A stretch of DNA of 64,000 nt from Rhodanobacter sp. C06 (GCF_002001105.1 NZ_MUNP01000027.1:34926-98925), one strand, 5' to 3'. Shown: positions 21,446 to 29,094, counted from the first letter of the stretch. Translations and numbers: made by a program. The notes: generated by a model from the letters alone, not told the origin.

Positions 21446-21904
21446 ATGGCTTCAGTGATGTTATCGAAGAAGGTGCGATTCATTGAGGTGGTCTTGCTCG
21501 TGATGAGCGCCATGGCTGCGTATGCTCCGCTGCTTCTCGGAATGGGTCTCTCGCTGATCATGTTGATGTTTTGCGACAGCGGCCCTCTGGCGAAATGCGC
21601 GGCGATGAGCGGCGATACTTTGCTGATTGCGGCGCTAGCGGCGACCGGGCCATTTTTGGCAACGTTTGCGCTGACCTGCCCGAATGCGAAGATCGCCCGC
21701 TTTCTCACGGTATATCCCTACTGGATGCTCGTGCAGGCGTTGGCAACCCTGTATGGGGCGATCAAGTTGCAGTCGATTCCGGCGACTTGGCGGGTCATGC
21801 TGGCGCAGGTGGCCGCAGGCTACTTGGCAATGGTAGCCCTGCTGTTCGTGCGTTCGCGGTGGATCAAGCAGGCGACGAAGGCGACACCGTTGTTGGCAGA
21901 GTGA
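21446..21904 (+). CDS. Hypothetical inner-membrane protein
   Basis: A 152-residue protein with about four hydrophobic segments (LLVMSAMAAYAPLLLGMG, LIAALAATGPFLATF, the stretch around YWMLVQALATLYG and LAQVAAGYLAMVALL), so very probably integral to the inner membrane. I do not recognise the family. AAGGAGG at 21435-21441 fixes the ATG at 21446; the longer frame from 21416 lacks such a site. Base composition is visibly less GC-rich than in the neighbours, and the gene stands alone between aroG-type and amidase genes, which hints at acquisition. Confidence 0.75.
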   Translation: MASVMLSKKVRFIEVVLLVMSAMAAYAPLLLGMGLSLIMLMFCDSGPLAKCAAMSGDTLLIAALAATGPFLATFALTCPNAKIARFLTVYPYWMLVQALATLYGAIKLQSIPATWRVMLAQVAAGYLAMVALLFVRSRWIKQATKATPLLAE

Positions 21905-21922
21905 GCCTAGCCACGGCCGCGG

Positions 21923-23524
21923 TCAGCGTGGCGCCACCGGCTTGCCGCCCACCGTGTCGAGGAATTTCGGCGGCTGCCATGCGTGCGTGTGTTGTTCGTA
22001 GCCGTAGGCAATCGAGATGAGTGTCGGCTCGCTCCACTTCGCGCCGAACAGCACGATGCCCACCGGCAGGCCGTGCGCCCAGCCGGCGGGCACGGTGATC
22101 GAGGGATAGCCCGCCATCGCCGCCGGCTGCGAGGCGCCGCCGATGGTGGGATCGCCGCTGACGATGTGGTCACCCAGCACGAGGTCGGTCATGAAGGCGG
22201 GGCCCCAGGACGGCGCCAGCAAGGCGTCGAGGTGCTGCGACTCGAGTGCGGCGTCGATGCCTTCCGGGCCGGCCAGCCGTTTCGCCTTGGCCAGCGCATC
22301 GAGGTACGCCTGGTCGGTCAGCGGCCCCTTCGCCTCGGCCTGCTCGAACAGCTCCTGCCCGAACCACGGCATTTCCTGGGCGGCGTGCGCCGTGTCGAAG
22401 GCGATCAGGTCGGCCAGCGTGTGCGCGGCGAGGCCGGTACGCGTGGCGAGGTAGGCGTTGATGTCGTGCTTGAAGTCGTACAGCAGCACCGTCATCTCCG
22501 GGGCCCCCAGCTCGCTCAGGTGCGGCAGCTGCACGGGGTCGACGATGATCGCGCCCTGCGCCTTCATCGTGGCGATCGCCGCATCGAGCACGCGGTCGGC
22601 ATTCGGTTCGTTGCCGGCCAGCTCGCGCGCCACGCCGATGCGCTTGCCCTTGAGGCCGTTCGGGTCGAGGAACTTCGTGTAGTCGGTGGCGTGCTTGTCG
22701 GCCTCCACCGTGGCCGGGTCGTGCGGGTCGCTGCCGGCGATCACCGAGAGTAGGGCGGCGGCGTCGGCCACGTCGCGCGCCATCGGGCCGGCGGTGTCCT
22801 GGTTGTGGCTGATCGGCACGATGCCGGCGCGGCTCACCAGGCCCAGCGTGGGCTTGATGCCCACGATGCCGTTCATCGAGGCGGGGCAGATGATCGAGCC
22901 GTCGGTCTCGGTGCCGATCGCCACCGTGGCGAGCCCGGCCGCCACCGCAGCGCCGGAGCCCGCGCTGGAGCCGCAGGGATTGCGGTCCAGCGCATACGGA
23001 TTCTTCGTCTGCCCGCCCATGCCGCTCCAGCCACTGCTGGAATGGTTGGAGCGGAAGCTGGCCCATTCGCTGAGATTGGTCTTGCCGAGGATCACCGCGC
23101 CGGCCTTGCGCAGCTTCGCCACCACGGTCGCGTCGCGCGACGCGGGCGCGCCGGCCAGCGCCAGCGAGCCGGCGGTGGTGCGTTCGCGGTCGCCGGTGTC
23201 GATGTTGTCCTTCAGCAGCACCGGGATGCCGTACAGCGGGCCACGCGTCTTCCGGCGTTTCTTGTCCAGCGTGCCGGCGATCTGCAAGGCGTCGGGATTG
23301 GTTTCCAGCACCGCACGCAGGTTCGGGCCGCTGCGGTCGGTGTGCTGGATGCGGTCGAGGAAATCCTGCGTCAGCGCCTTGCTGCTCAGGTTGCCGGCAT
23401 CCATGCGCTGCTGCAGCTGGGCGATGGACGCATAGGCATCGTCGTCATGCTGCTGCGCGCACAGCGGCGCGCTGGCGAGCAGGGCGATGGCGAGCACTGA
23501 ACGGGCGAACAGTTGGCGCGTCAT
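21923..23524 (-). CDS. Exported amidase (amidase-signature family)
   Basis: A 533-residue amidase-signature hydrolase with an N-terminal signal peptide (MTRQLFARSVLAIALLASA then PLCAQ), so likely periplasmic. The Ser-cisSer-Lys triad is visible: Lys in PVLLKDNID, cis-Ser in GTETDGSII and the nucleophile in NPCGSSAGSGAA. The substrate cannot be read from sequence; relatives act on varied amides, including GatA-like and peptide-amidase types. The start at 23524 is chosen for the GGGGGA ribosome-binding site; an upstream in-frame ATG at 23548 would disrupt the signal peptide. It is divergent from the cytochrome gene at 23621. Confidence 0.9.
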   Translation of the reverse strand: MTRQLFARSVLAIALLASAPLCAQQHDDDAYASIAQLQQRMDAGNLSSKALTQDFLDRIQHTDRSGPNLRAVLETNPDALQIAGTLDKKRRKTRGPLYGIPVLLKDNIDTGDRERTTAGSLALAGAPASRDATVVAKLRKAGAVILGKTNLSEWASFRSNHSSSGWSGMGGQTKNPYALDRNPCGSSAGSGAAVAAGLATVAIGTETDGSIICPASMNGIVGIKPTLGLVSRAGIVPISHNQDTAGPMARDVADAAALLSVIAGSDPHDPATVEADKHATDYTKFLDPNGLKGKRIGVARELAGNEPNADRVLDAAIATMKAQGAIIVDPVQLPHLSELGAPEMTVLLYDFKHDINAYLATRTGLAAHTLADLIAFDTAHAAQEMPWFGQELFEQAEAKGPLTDQAYLDALAKAKRLAGPEGIDAALESQHLDALLAPSWGPAFMTDLVLGDHIVSGDPTIGGASQPAAMAGYPSITVPAGWAHGLPVGIVLFGAKWSEPTLISIAYGYEQHTHAWQPPKFLDTVGGKPVAPR

Positions 23525-23620
23525 GACATCCCCCGGCTGGTGCGACATGGTGTCGTGCCGGCAGAGCATAGCCCGCCGGTCCACCCGCGACACGGCGGTG
23601 AACCTGCCTATACTCGACGG

Positions 23621-24403
23621 ATGAATGTACGCATGCCTGGCTCCCCGCGTGTCGCTGCCGGACGTACCGCCCGGCGCCTGTCGTCCCTGGTCTTGTCGCT
23701 GCTGCTGGCGCCGGCGTTCGCCGCCGCACCCGCGACGTCTTCGTCGTCGCCCGCACCGTCGGTGCCTGACACCTTGCAGCAGCGCATCGCGGCCTGCACC
23801 ACCTGCCACGGCGTGCACGGCGAGGGTTCGCCCGGCAGCGGCTTCTTCCCGCGCCTTGCCGGCAAGCCGGCCGGTTACCTCGTGCGGCAGCTGCAGGATT
23901 TCCAGAACGGCCTGCGCAAGTACGCGCCGATGGAATACACCGTGCGCGGGCTCGATCCGGCCTACCTGAGGGAGATCGCCGAGTACTTCGCGGCGCAGCA
24001 GGTGCCGTACGCGCGCTCGCCGCGGCCCGCGGTATCCGCCGCGACACTGCAGCGTGGCGAGCAACTGGTGAGCGCGGGCGACCCCGCGCGCGGCATTCCC
24101 GCCTGCGAGCGCTGCCACGGCAGCCAGCTCACCGGCGTGCAGCCCGACATCCCCGGCCTGGTCGGCTTGCCGTACGACTACATCAGCGCCCAACTCGGCG
24201 CCTGGCGCACGCACACCCGCGCCACCGTGGCGCCGGATTGCATGGCCGAGGTCGCGGGGCGCCTGAGCGAGTCCGACATCACCGCGGTGGCAGCGTGGCT
24301 GGCCGGTCGCGAACTGCCGGCTGACATGCACGCGCAAGCGGCCGGCAGCGTGCAGCCGCCGCTGCGCTGCGGTGTGCTGGCGGACAGCGCCGACGGTACA
24401 TGA
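23621..24403 (+). CDS. Di-heme cytochrome c (c4-like)
   Basis: A 260-residue exported protein with two CxxCH haem sites, CTTCH and CERCH, each in a separate class I domain, as in cytochrome c4. The N-terminus has an Arg-rich start and a hydrophobic segment (LSSLVLSLLLAPAFAAA). It is a close paralogue of the protein encoded at 59042-59785: shared stretches include RIAACTTCHGxxGEG versus RVAACASCHGxxGEG, RLAGKPAGYL, EIAEYFAAQQVPY and DPARGIPxC. Likely role: periplasmic electron transfer. TATACT lies 10 bp upstream of the ATG, so a second start at 23633 is also possible. Confidence 0.88.
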   Translation: MNVRMPGSPRVAAGRTARRLSSLVLSLLLAPAFAAAPATSSSSPAPSVPDTLQQRIAACTTCHGVHGEGSPGSGFFPRLAGKPAGYLVRQLQDFQNGLRKYAPMEYTVRGLDPAYLREIAEYFAAQQVPYARSPRPAVSAATLQRGEQLVSAGDPARGIPACERCHGSQLTGVQPDIPGLVGLPYDYISAQLGAWRTHTRATVAPDCMAEVAGRLSESDITAVAAWLAGRELPADMHAQAAGSVQPPLRCGVLADSADGT

Positions 24404-24533
24404 ACACCGCGTCGCGACGCGGCGGTGCCGCTGGCCATGCGCCAGCCTTCCGGATCGAGTCGGATTGCGGCAGCGTCGGGGTAAGTGCGTAAGCTCCGTA
24501 GAACCGTTCTCCATTCGGAGTGGAGCGCAGCTG

Positions 24534-25058
24534 CTATCGGTGTATCTGCTGTTCGGTGCGATACAACGCACCCAGTGCACGCCACGACTCGACATCCCAA
24601 TGCCCTCGAGCCTGCCCGGAAGGCGAAGGCAACACGAACACTTGCGTCTCGCCGATGCGCTCGTCCTGCAGGCCGCAGTCGACGGCATGGCCCAGCGCGG
24701 CGCGCGCGGCATTCTTGCTGGTGAAGGCGACGAAGCGCGGTGCGTAGCGCTCGATTTTCGCCCACAGTGCCGGCGCGTCGAAGGCATCGCGCGGCAGTTC
24801 GTCGTCGTTGCCGCTGTGGCGCTTGGCGAGGTCGGTGAGGCCGATGCCGAATTGCGGCAGCAGCGGAAACTCGGCGGGTGCGAGCAGGCGCGGCGTGAAG
24901 CCGGCCTCGTGCAATGCACGCCAGAACAGGTTGCCGGGGTGGGCGTAGTAGGCGTGCTCGGCGGCGGAGCGCTTGCCCGCCGCGGTGCCGCAGAACACCA
25001 GGGCGAGGCCGGGCCGCAGCACGTCGGGCAGCACGTGCGCTTCAGGCTTGCGGGTCAT
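24534..25058 (-). CDS. Mug/TDG-like mismatch-specific DNA glycosylase
   Basis: A 174-residue member of the uracil-DNA glycosylase superfamily, Mug branch. Visible: the VFCGTAAGKRSA active-site strand, the YAHPGNLFWRALHEAGF block, the GIGLTDL segment and the VLPSPSGQAR intercalation loop (NPSGLSR in E. coli Mug). The catalytic Asn of Mug's GINPG is not present (GTAAG here), so specificity may differ. The start at 25058 (MTRKPEAHV) overlaps the end of the PP-loop gene by 17 bp; the in-frame ATG at 25112 is inside that gene. Confidence 0.82.
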   Translation of the reverse strand: MTRKPEAHVLPDVLRPGLALVFCGTAAGKRSAAEHAYYAHPGNLFWRALHEAGFTPRLLAPAEFPLLPQFGIGLTDLAKRHSGNDDELPRDAFDAPALWAKIERYAPRFVAFTSKNAARAALGHAVDCGLQDERIGETQVFVLPSPSGQARGHWDVESWRALGALYRTEQQIHR

Positions 25059-25740
25059 CGTCGAGCAGGAAATCGGTGAACTGGAAGCGGTTATCGCGCA
25101 GCACGGATTCACCGCGCCTGAGCTTGAGCGTCTGCTTGAACAGCGGGCCGCCGAAGCTCAAGGTATGAAATTCGCCGCGCTCGCCGCAGGGATCGACGCC
25201 GGCCGGCAGGGCGTCGAGCAGGGCGGCATCGTAGGCGCGGCCGCAGAAATCCGCGGCGAGTTGCTGGGTGTCCACGCAGCACAGCATCGCGTGATGGCCT
25301 TCGGCCACGAAGCGGCGCGACAGTGTGGCGGTGTCCTCGCCCCACAGCGGGAAGACCGCGCGCCAGTTGTCGCGGCCGAGCTGGCGCACGCGGTAGTCGC
25401 GCACATCTTCGAGGAAGAGGTCGCCGAACGCGCAGTGGCGGATGCCGGGCCAGCGCCTGTGCGCCTCGGCCAGCGCCTGCACGTGCGCGGCCTCGTACGC
25501 CTCGTTGCTGCCGGGCCAGTCCAGCAGCACTTCGACCAGCGGCAGGCCGAGTGCGGCCACCTGGGCCTTCAACACGTCCTGCCGCACGCCGTGCATGGCG
25601 ATGCGCTGGTAGTTGCGATTGATCGTGGTGAGCAGGCCGACGACCTGCCAGTGCGGGTCGGCGCGCAGGCGCTGCAGCGCCATCAGGCAATCCTTGCCGC
25701 CGCTCCAGGCGAGCAGGATGGGCGTGGGGGTGTCGCTCAT
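25042..25740 (-). CDS. PP-loop ATPase, diphthine-ammonia ligase-like family
   Basis: A 232-residue N-type ATP pyrophosphatase with the PP-loop LLAWSGGKDCLMAL at the N-terminus and the family's EVLLDWPGSNEAYE-like and AFGDLFLEDVRDYR segments. It resembles archaeal and eukaryal Dph6 in this core, but bacteria have no diphthamide, so the substrate is unknown. It overlaps the histidine-kinase stop by 4 bp and the Mug-like gene by 17 bp, so the three are very likely one transcript. Confidence 0.82.
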   Translation of the reverse strand: MSDTPTPILLAWSGGKDCLMALQRLRADPHWQVVGLLTTINRNYQRIAMHGVRQDVLKAQVAALGLPLVEVLLDWPGSNEAYEAAHVQALAEAHRRWPGIRHCAFGDLFLEDVRDYRVRQLGRDNWRAVFPLWGEDTATLSRRFVAEGHHAMLCCVDTQQLAADFCGRAYDAALLDALPAGVDPCGERGEFHTLSFGGPLFKQTLKLRRGESVLRDNRFQFTDFLLDDDPQA

Positions 25741-27137
25741 GGCGTCTCCGAAGTGATGGCGGCGCGCCAGTCCAGCGTGGCATGCAGACGCTGCTGCGGA
25801 TCGAGCCGGAAGTCCAGCGCCAGGCCCAGCGCCTGCGCCGCAGCGGTGGTGAGCGCCAGGCCCAGCCCGGCGTGCCCCGCGTGCGGCAACTGCTTGCGCC
25901 AGAAGCGCTGGCCGAAGCTGGCGAGATCGGCGTCCGTGAGGCCGGGCGCGGCGTTGTCGATGGAAAGCCCCCGCGTGTCGACGCGCAGGCGCACGGTGCC
26001 GCCTGCAGGTGCGTAGGCGCAGGCATTGCCCAGCAGGTTGCCCACGATCACCTCCAGCAGCGCCGAGTCGGTGTGCAGGCCCTCCGGAGGCGTGCCTTCG
26101 CAGCTCAGCACGAGGTCGCGCGCCGCGGCGGTGGCGTGCTGGCGCTGCAACTGGCGTTCCAGCCACGGCGCCAGCGTCAGTGTCTGCCATTGCGGCTGCT
26201 CCAGGCCGGATTGCAGGCGGGTGAGCAGCAGCAGGGCGGTGACGGTGGCTTCCAGTTCGGCGCCGATGCTGCCGATCTCGGCAAGCAGTTCGGGCGTGCT
26301 GCGGCCGCTGGGGTAGCGCGCTTCCACCTCGGCCAGCACGCGCAGTTCGGCGAGCCGGGTGCGCGTCTCGTGGGCGAGGCCGCTGGCGAACTGGCGCTCG
26401 CGCGCGAGGCCGTCGTCCATGCGGCCGAGCACGTCGTTGAAGCGCGCCACCAGCGGGTCGAGTTCCTTCAGGCCGACCGCGGCGAGCCGCTGGCCGGGCG
26501 CGTTGGGGCCGATGCCGCGCATGCGCTCCACCAGTGCGCCGATCGGGCGCAGGCCGCGGCGCACCACCAGCGGCACCACGATCAGCGCGAAGACCGCGGC
26601 GAGCAGCGGCCCCAGCGCGAGGATCCAGTCGATCGCCAGCAGCAACTGGTCGAGCGAATGGCGATCCTGCACGAACAGCAGGCGGCAGGTGGCGGGCGCG
26701 GCGTTGGCCGCGGCCAGGCCTTCGTCGTCCTCACCGACCGGGCGGGGGAAGCTCAGCCGTACCGAATCCAGATGATGCTCGTGGTGGCCAAGCCGGGCAA
26801 AACGCGGCTGCGGGCCGGTGTCGTCGGGCCAGCCCTCGGGCACGGCCGGCGGCGGCGGGTCGCTGCGCCGGGGCGCGGCCCCGTCGCAACGCAGCTCGTA
26901 CCAGCTGTTGCCGTCGCCACCGGGCTGGCCGGCGGCGAGGCGGCCGTTGGGCGCGTCCTGCTCCAGCGCGACCATGTTGCCGAGGGTACGGGCCTGGCTC
27001 AGCAGGTCCGCGCGGAAGCGGCTGGCCATTTCGTGGTCGATCCGCCAATCCATCAGCTTGGCGCCGCCGCCCAGCACCAGCAGGCAGACGATGGCCAGCA
27101 GCACGGTGACGCGGGCGGAGAGGGAGGTGGGCCTCAT
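25737..27137 (-). CDS. Two-component sensor histidine kinase
   Basis: A 466-residue membrane kinase: TM1 about residues 10-28, a periplasmic domain of about 140 residues, TM2 about 165-192, a HAMP-like linker, a dimerisation/phosphoacceptor region with His256 in LAHETRTRLAEL, and an ATPase domain (N box GNLLGNACAYAP, G1-like DNAAPGL, G2-like GHAGLGLAL). The H-box departs from the usual HELRTPL: leucine and proline are replaced by Thr and Arg. No response regulator is adjacent; upstream there is only a 1-kb repeat block. Signal and partner are unknown. Confidence 0.88.
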   Translation of the reverse strand: MRPTSLSARVTVLLAIVCLLVLGGGAKLMDWRIDHEMASRFRADLLSQARTLGNMVALEQDAPNGRLAAGQPGGDGNSWYELRCDGAAPRRSDPPPPAVPEGWPDDTGPQPRFARLGHHEHHLDSVRLSFPRPVGEDDEGLAAANAAPATCRLLFVQDRHSLDQLLLAIDWILALGPLLAAVFALIVVPLVVRRGLRPIGALVERMRGIGPNAPGQRLAAVGLKELDPLVARFNDVLGRMDDGLARERQFASGLAHETRTRLAELRVLAEVEARYPSGRSTPELLAEIGSIGAELEATVTALLLLTRLQSGLEQPQWQTLTLAPWLERQLQRQHATAAARDLVLSCEGTPPEGLHTDSALLEVIVGNLLGNACAYAPAGGTVRLRVDTRGLSIDNAAPGLTDADLASFGQRFWRKQLPHAGHAGLGLALTTAAAQALGLALDFRLDPQQRLHATLDWRAAITSETP

Positions 27138-27248
27138 GTGCGCAGGCTCCCCCTCTCCCGCTGGAGGAAGAGGGGGTTGGGGAGAGGGGCTTTTCTCGTC
27201 GCGCTCTCGCAAGATTCAAAGCGGTTTCGTCCACCTGCCGGTGGCCGA

Positions 27249-27353
27249 GCTACTTCTCTTTTGCTTGTCCACGCATGCGCAGGAGCGCATGCGAACAGCG
27301 AAGCTGGCCCGCAAGGGCGAAGGGCAGGATGCCCGGAGTCAAAGAGAAGTAGC
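27249..27353 (+). ncRNA. Candidate 105-nt structured RNA module, left copy
   Basis: A 13-bp closing stem, GCTACTTCTCTTT (27249-27261) with AAAGAGAAGTAGC (27341-27353), encloses three hairpins: CGCATGCGC-AGGA-GCGCATGCG (27272-27293), GCCC-GCAA-GGGC with a GNRA loop, and GGGCA-GGA-TGCCC. The right copy at 27860-27964 keeps this fold although its stem sequence differs. Transcription has not been shown; the structure is read from the DNA. Confidence 0.5.
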
Positions 27354-27434
27354 CAAGAGAAAAAGACACCCCGCGGCGGCGCTTTCCACCCATCCATGGG
27401 CGGAAAGTCCGTGATCCGTGGCCGGGCTTTTCGA

Positions 27435-27450
27435 GCGGGCTCCTGCCCGC
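27435..27450 (-). repeat. AGGA-capped hairpin in the core
   Basis: On the + strand GCGGGC-TCCT-GCCCGC, thus a perfect 6-bp stem with an AGGA tetraloop on the minus strand. It is one of four AGGA-capped stems within 700 bp, each with a different stem sequence. Confidence 0.5.
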
Positions 27451-27603
27451 GCGAAAAGGCGAGCCCATCCATGGCCTCGCCCGCTGCGCGGCCTTGTCGT
27501 CCACGCCTCACCGCCGCCGAGGGGCCCCACAAGAGCCGGTGCGCATCGTGCGCGCCAGAAGCAACAGCGAGAGCAAAAGCAGGGCGATGCAAGCGTGTTG
27601 TCT

Positions 27604-27627
27604 CCCTCCCCTGCCTGCAGGGGAGGG
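27604..27627. repeat. Palindromic G/C-rich hairpin in the core
   Basis: CCCTCCCCTGC / GCAGGGGAGGG, 11 bp with a CT turn. This is the widespread proteobacterial CCCTCCCC...GGGGAGGG intergenic repeat type that often yields spurious LPPLPAGEG-like translations. Confidence 0.6.
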
Positions 27628-27657
27628 CCGGGGTGGGGTGCTCTTGCCGTTGTTTCT

Positions 27658-27673
27658 GCGCGCAGGAGCGCGC
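27658..27673 (+). repeat. AGGA-capped hairpin in the core
   Basis: GCGCGC-AGGA-GCGCGC, a perfect 6-bp stem with an AGGA loop on the + strand. Confidence 0.5.
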
Positions 27674-27728
27674 TGCTTCACCCGGGCCCCCTATGGCGCG
27701 GCGGGTGGGTGGAGGAAAGTCCGCAGGA

Positions 27729-27750
27729 TGGCCCGCAGGGATGCGGGCCA
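27729..27750 (+). repeat. GGGA-capped hairpin in the core
   Basis: TGGCCCGCA-GGGA-TGCGGGCCA, a perfect 9-bp stem with a GGA-containing loop on the + strand. Confidence 0.5.
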
Positions 27751-27859
27751 GTTTTCCGCCGGCACACGGAGGTGCCGTCGGAAAACCCCGTAACCCGCCC
27801 GCGCACCCGTAGCCCATGGGTGGGCGCAGGGCGCGCCATCGGGGGGCCGTTTCTCTTTG

Positions 27860-27964
27860 GCTACTTTCTCTTGACTCCGGGCATCCTGCCCTCCGCCCTT
27901 CGGGCCAGCTTCCGCTGTTCGCCGCCGCTCCTGCGGCGGCGTGGACAAGCAAAAGAGAAGTAGC
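27860..27964 (-). ncRNA. Candidate 105-nt structured RNA module, right copy (inverted)
   Basis: Read on the minus strand this matches the left module. The AGGA hairpin at 27920-27941 has stem CGCCGCCGC / GCGGCGGCG: three base pairs differ from the left copy and all three are compensated. The closing stem is AAAGAGAAGTAGC (27952-27964) with GCTACTTTCTCTT (27860-27872), which has a one-base slip. Same length as the left copy, 105 nt. Confidence 0.5.
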
Positions 27965-28173
27965 TCGGGCGCCGGCAGGCGTCCGAAACCGCTTTGAAGC
28001 GCGTGCAAGCACAGAAGCAGAAACCCCCCTCACCCCAACCCTCTCCCCCAACGGACAAACTGTTGGGGGAGAGGGAGCAATCGCATCCCGCAAGTAGGTG
28101 AAGGGAGTCGGATACCGACAGGTATCCGATACCGCCTCGAACCTCGCGCAAATCGGGCAACCGCGATGCATGT

Positions 28174-28584
28174 TCATGGCGCACCGCCCGCCGGCGCCTG
28201 CGGCTGGCCCAGCCGCAACGTGTCGAAGTGCGCCGTTTGCGGATGCGCGGCGCTGCCCCACTGCACCGCCAGATCCAGCCGGTACAGCTGCAGCGCGCCG
28301 CCGCCACCGGGCGGCGTGCCGGGCACTTGCCACGGCGTGACGTCCAGCATCCAGCGATAGCGATCATTGAAGCGGCCACTGCGACTGCCCGGCGCCACCG
28401 GCTCCGTGACGAAGGCGCTGTCGAGCAGGCTGCGCGCCCACAGCGCCGCCTCGTCGTGCGCCGCCGCGTTGCGCGACAGCGCGATCGCGCCGCCGGCCAC
28501 CTTCATCAGCGCGGCGAAGGCGATTGCCAGCAGCAGCATCGCGGCTATCACTTCGAGCAGGGAGAAGCCGCGCTGCCGCTTCAT
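28174..28584 (-). CDS. gspI: Type II secretion minor pseudopilin GspI
   Basis: A 136-residue minor pseudopilin of the T2SS. The prepilin cleavage site RQRG-FSLLEV is followed by a hydrophobic helix (IAAMLLLAIAFAALMKVAGG), and the position after gspH is the canonical order. It starts at 28584 with a 4-bp overlap with gspH. It is the last recognisable T2SS gene here: the expected gspJ-K-L-M-N-D do not follow; the 1-kb inverted-repeat block does. Confidence 0.85.
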   Translation of the reverse strand: MKRQRGFSLLEVIAAMLLLAIAFAALMKVAGGAIALSRNAAAHDEAALWARSLLDSAFVTEPVAPGSRSGRFNDRYRWMLDVTPWQVPGTPPGGGGALQLYRLDLAVQWGSAAHPQTAHFDTLRLGQPQAPAGGAP

Positions 28585-29090
28585 CGCGCCACCACCTGGT
28601 CCACCACCGCGACCTGCCCGGTGAGCCACGACACGTTGATGCGCCACTGGCGGCGGCCGCTGGCCAGGGTGATGTGGCCGCCGGTGGAGCTGCCGTCGGG
28701 GAAGAAGCGGATGCGCCCGGTGTGCTGGTCCGGGCGATCTTCCAGCGCGCTGGTGATCGAGAGTTTCAGGCCCTTGGGCAGGCGCACGTCCTTCCGCTTC
28801 GCGTCGCTGTACGTGTCGCTGCGGACATCCACATCGAAATGCTGTTCCTTGCCCTGCACGATGGCCTGTGCGCGCGTGGCGCGCAGCGCGGCGGCGATCT
28901 CGCCGCTGGCCGCATTGATGCGCGCGCTGGCCAGCCCCTGGGTCACCGACACCGCGACCGCCGCCGCCGCGATGCCGATCAGCACGATCACCACCAGCAT
29001 TTCGAGCAGGGTGAAGCCGCGCCCGCATCGCCACGCTCCCGTCGCCTGTGTGGCAGGGAATCCGGGCTCGCATGGCGATGCAAGGCGCAT
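28581..29090 (-). CDS. gspH: Type II secretion minor pseudopilin GspH
   Basis: A 169-residue minor pseudopilin. After a long 25-residue leader comes the cleavage motif CGRG-FTLLEMLVVI and a hydrophobic helix; the C-terminal globular part includes a FFPDGSSTGGHITL block typical of GspH/FimT. The ATG at 29090 lies 4 bp after gspG; no shorter ATG is in frame before the cleavage site. The stop overlaps gspI. Confidence 0.87.
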   Translation of the reverse strand: MRLASPCEPGFPATQATGAWRCGRGFTLLEMLVVIVLIGIAAAAVAVSVTQGLASARINAASGEIAAALRATRAQAIVQGKEQHFDVDVRSDTYSDAKRKDVRLPKGLKLSITSALEDRPDQHTGRIRFFPDGSSTGGHITLASGRRQWRINVSWLTGQVAVVDQVVAR

Positions 29091-29094
29091 GGAT

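Larger units (their letters stand above)
27148..28078. repeat. Large imperfect inverted repeat, gene-free block
   Basis: The 1036-bp gap 27138-28173 holds no believable gene. About 250 bp at 27148-27400 recur as reverse complement at 27810-28078, nearly identical over 27216-27361 versus 27853-27997. The outer ends carry C/T-rich CTCTCCC...GGGAGAGG-type repeats and the centre (27403-27805) holds more hairpins. No transposase or integrase frame is inside. Frames of up to 399 codons run through it but are low-complexity by-products. A mobile, MITE-like or structural-RNA origin is possible. Confidence 0.85.

Noticed and set aside
21923..24919. 998-codon form of the amidase
   Set aside because: The first 465 codons overlap the cytochrome gene antisense and have no homology; the real start at 23524 has a signal peptide and SD.
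25042..26190. 382-codon form of the PP-loop ATPase
   Set aside because: The extra 150 codons overlap the kinase in another frame; homologues start at the PP-loop Met.
27134..28333. Several frames of 100-400 codons inside the inverted-repeat block
   Set aside because: They read through palindromes in many frames with low-complexity Pro/Gly/Arg text; such translations are typical by-products of intergenic repeats.
28174..29073. 300-codon fusion-like frame covering gspI and gspH
   Set aside because: The upstream part is the wrong frame of gspH; gspI starts at its own prepilin leader at 28584.
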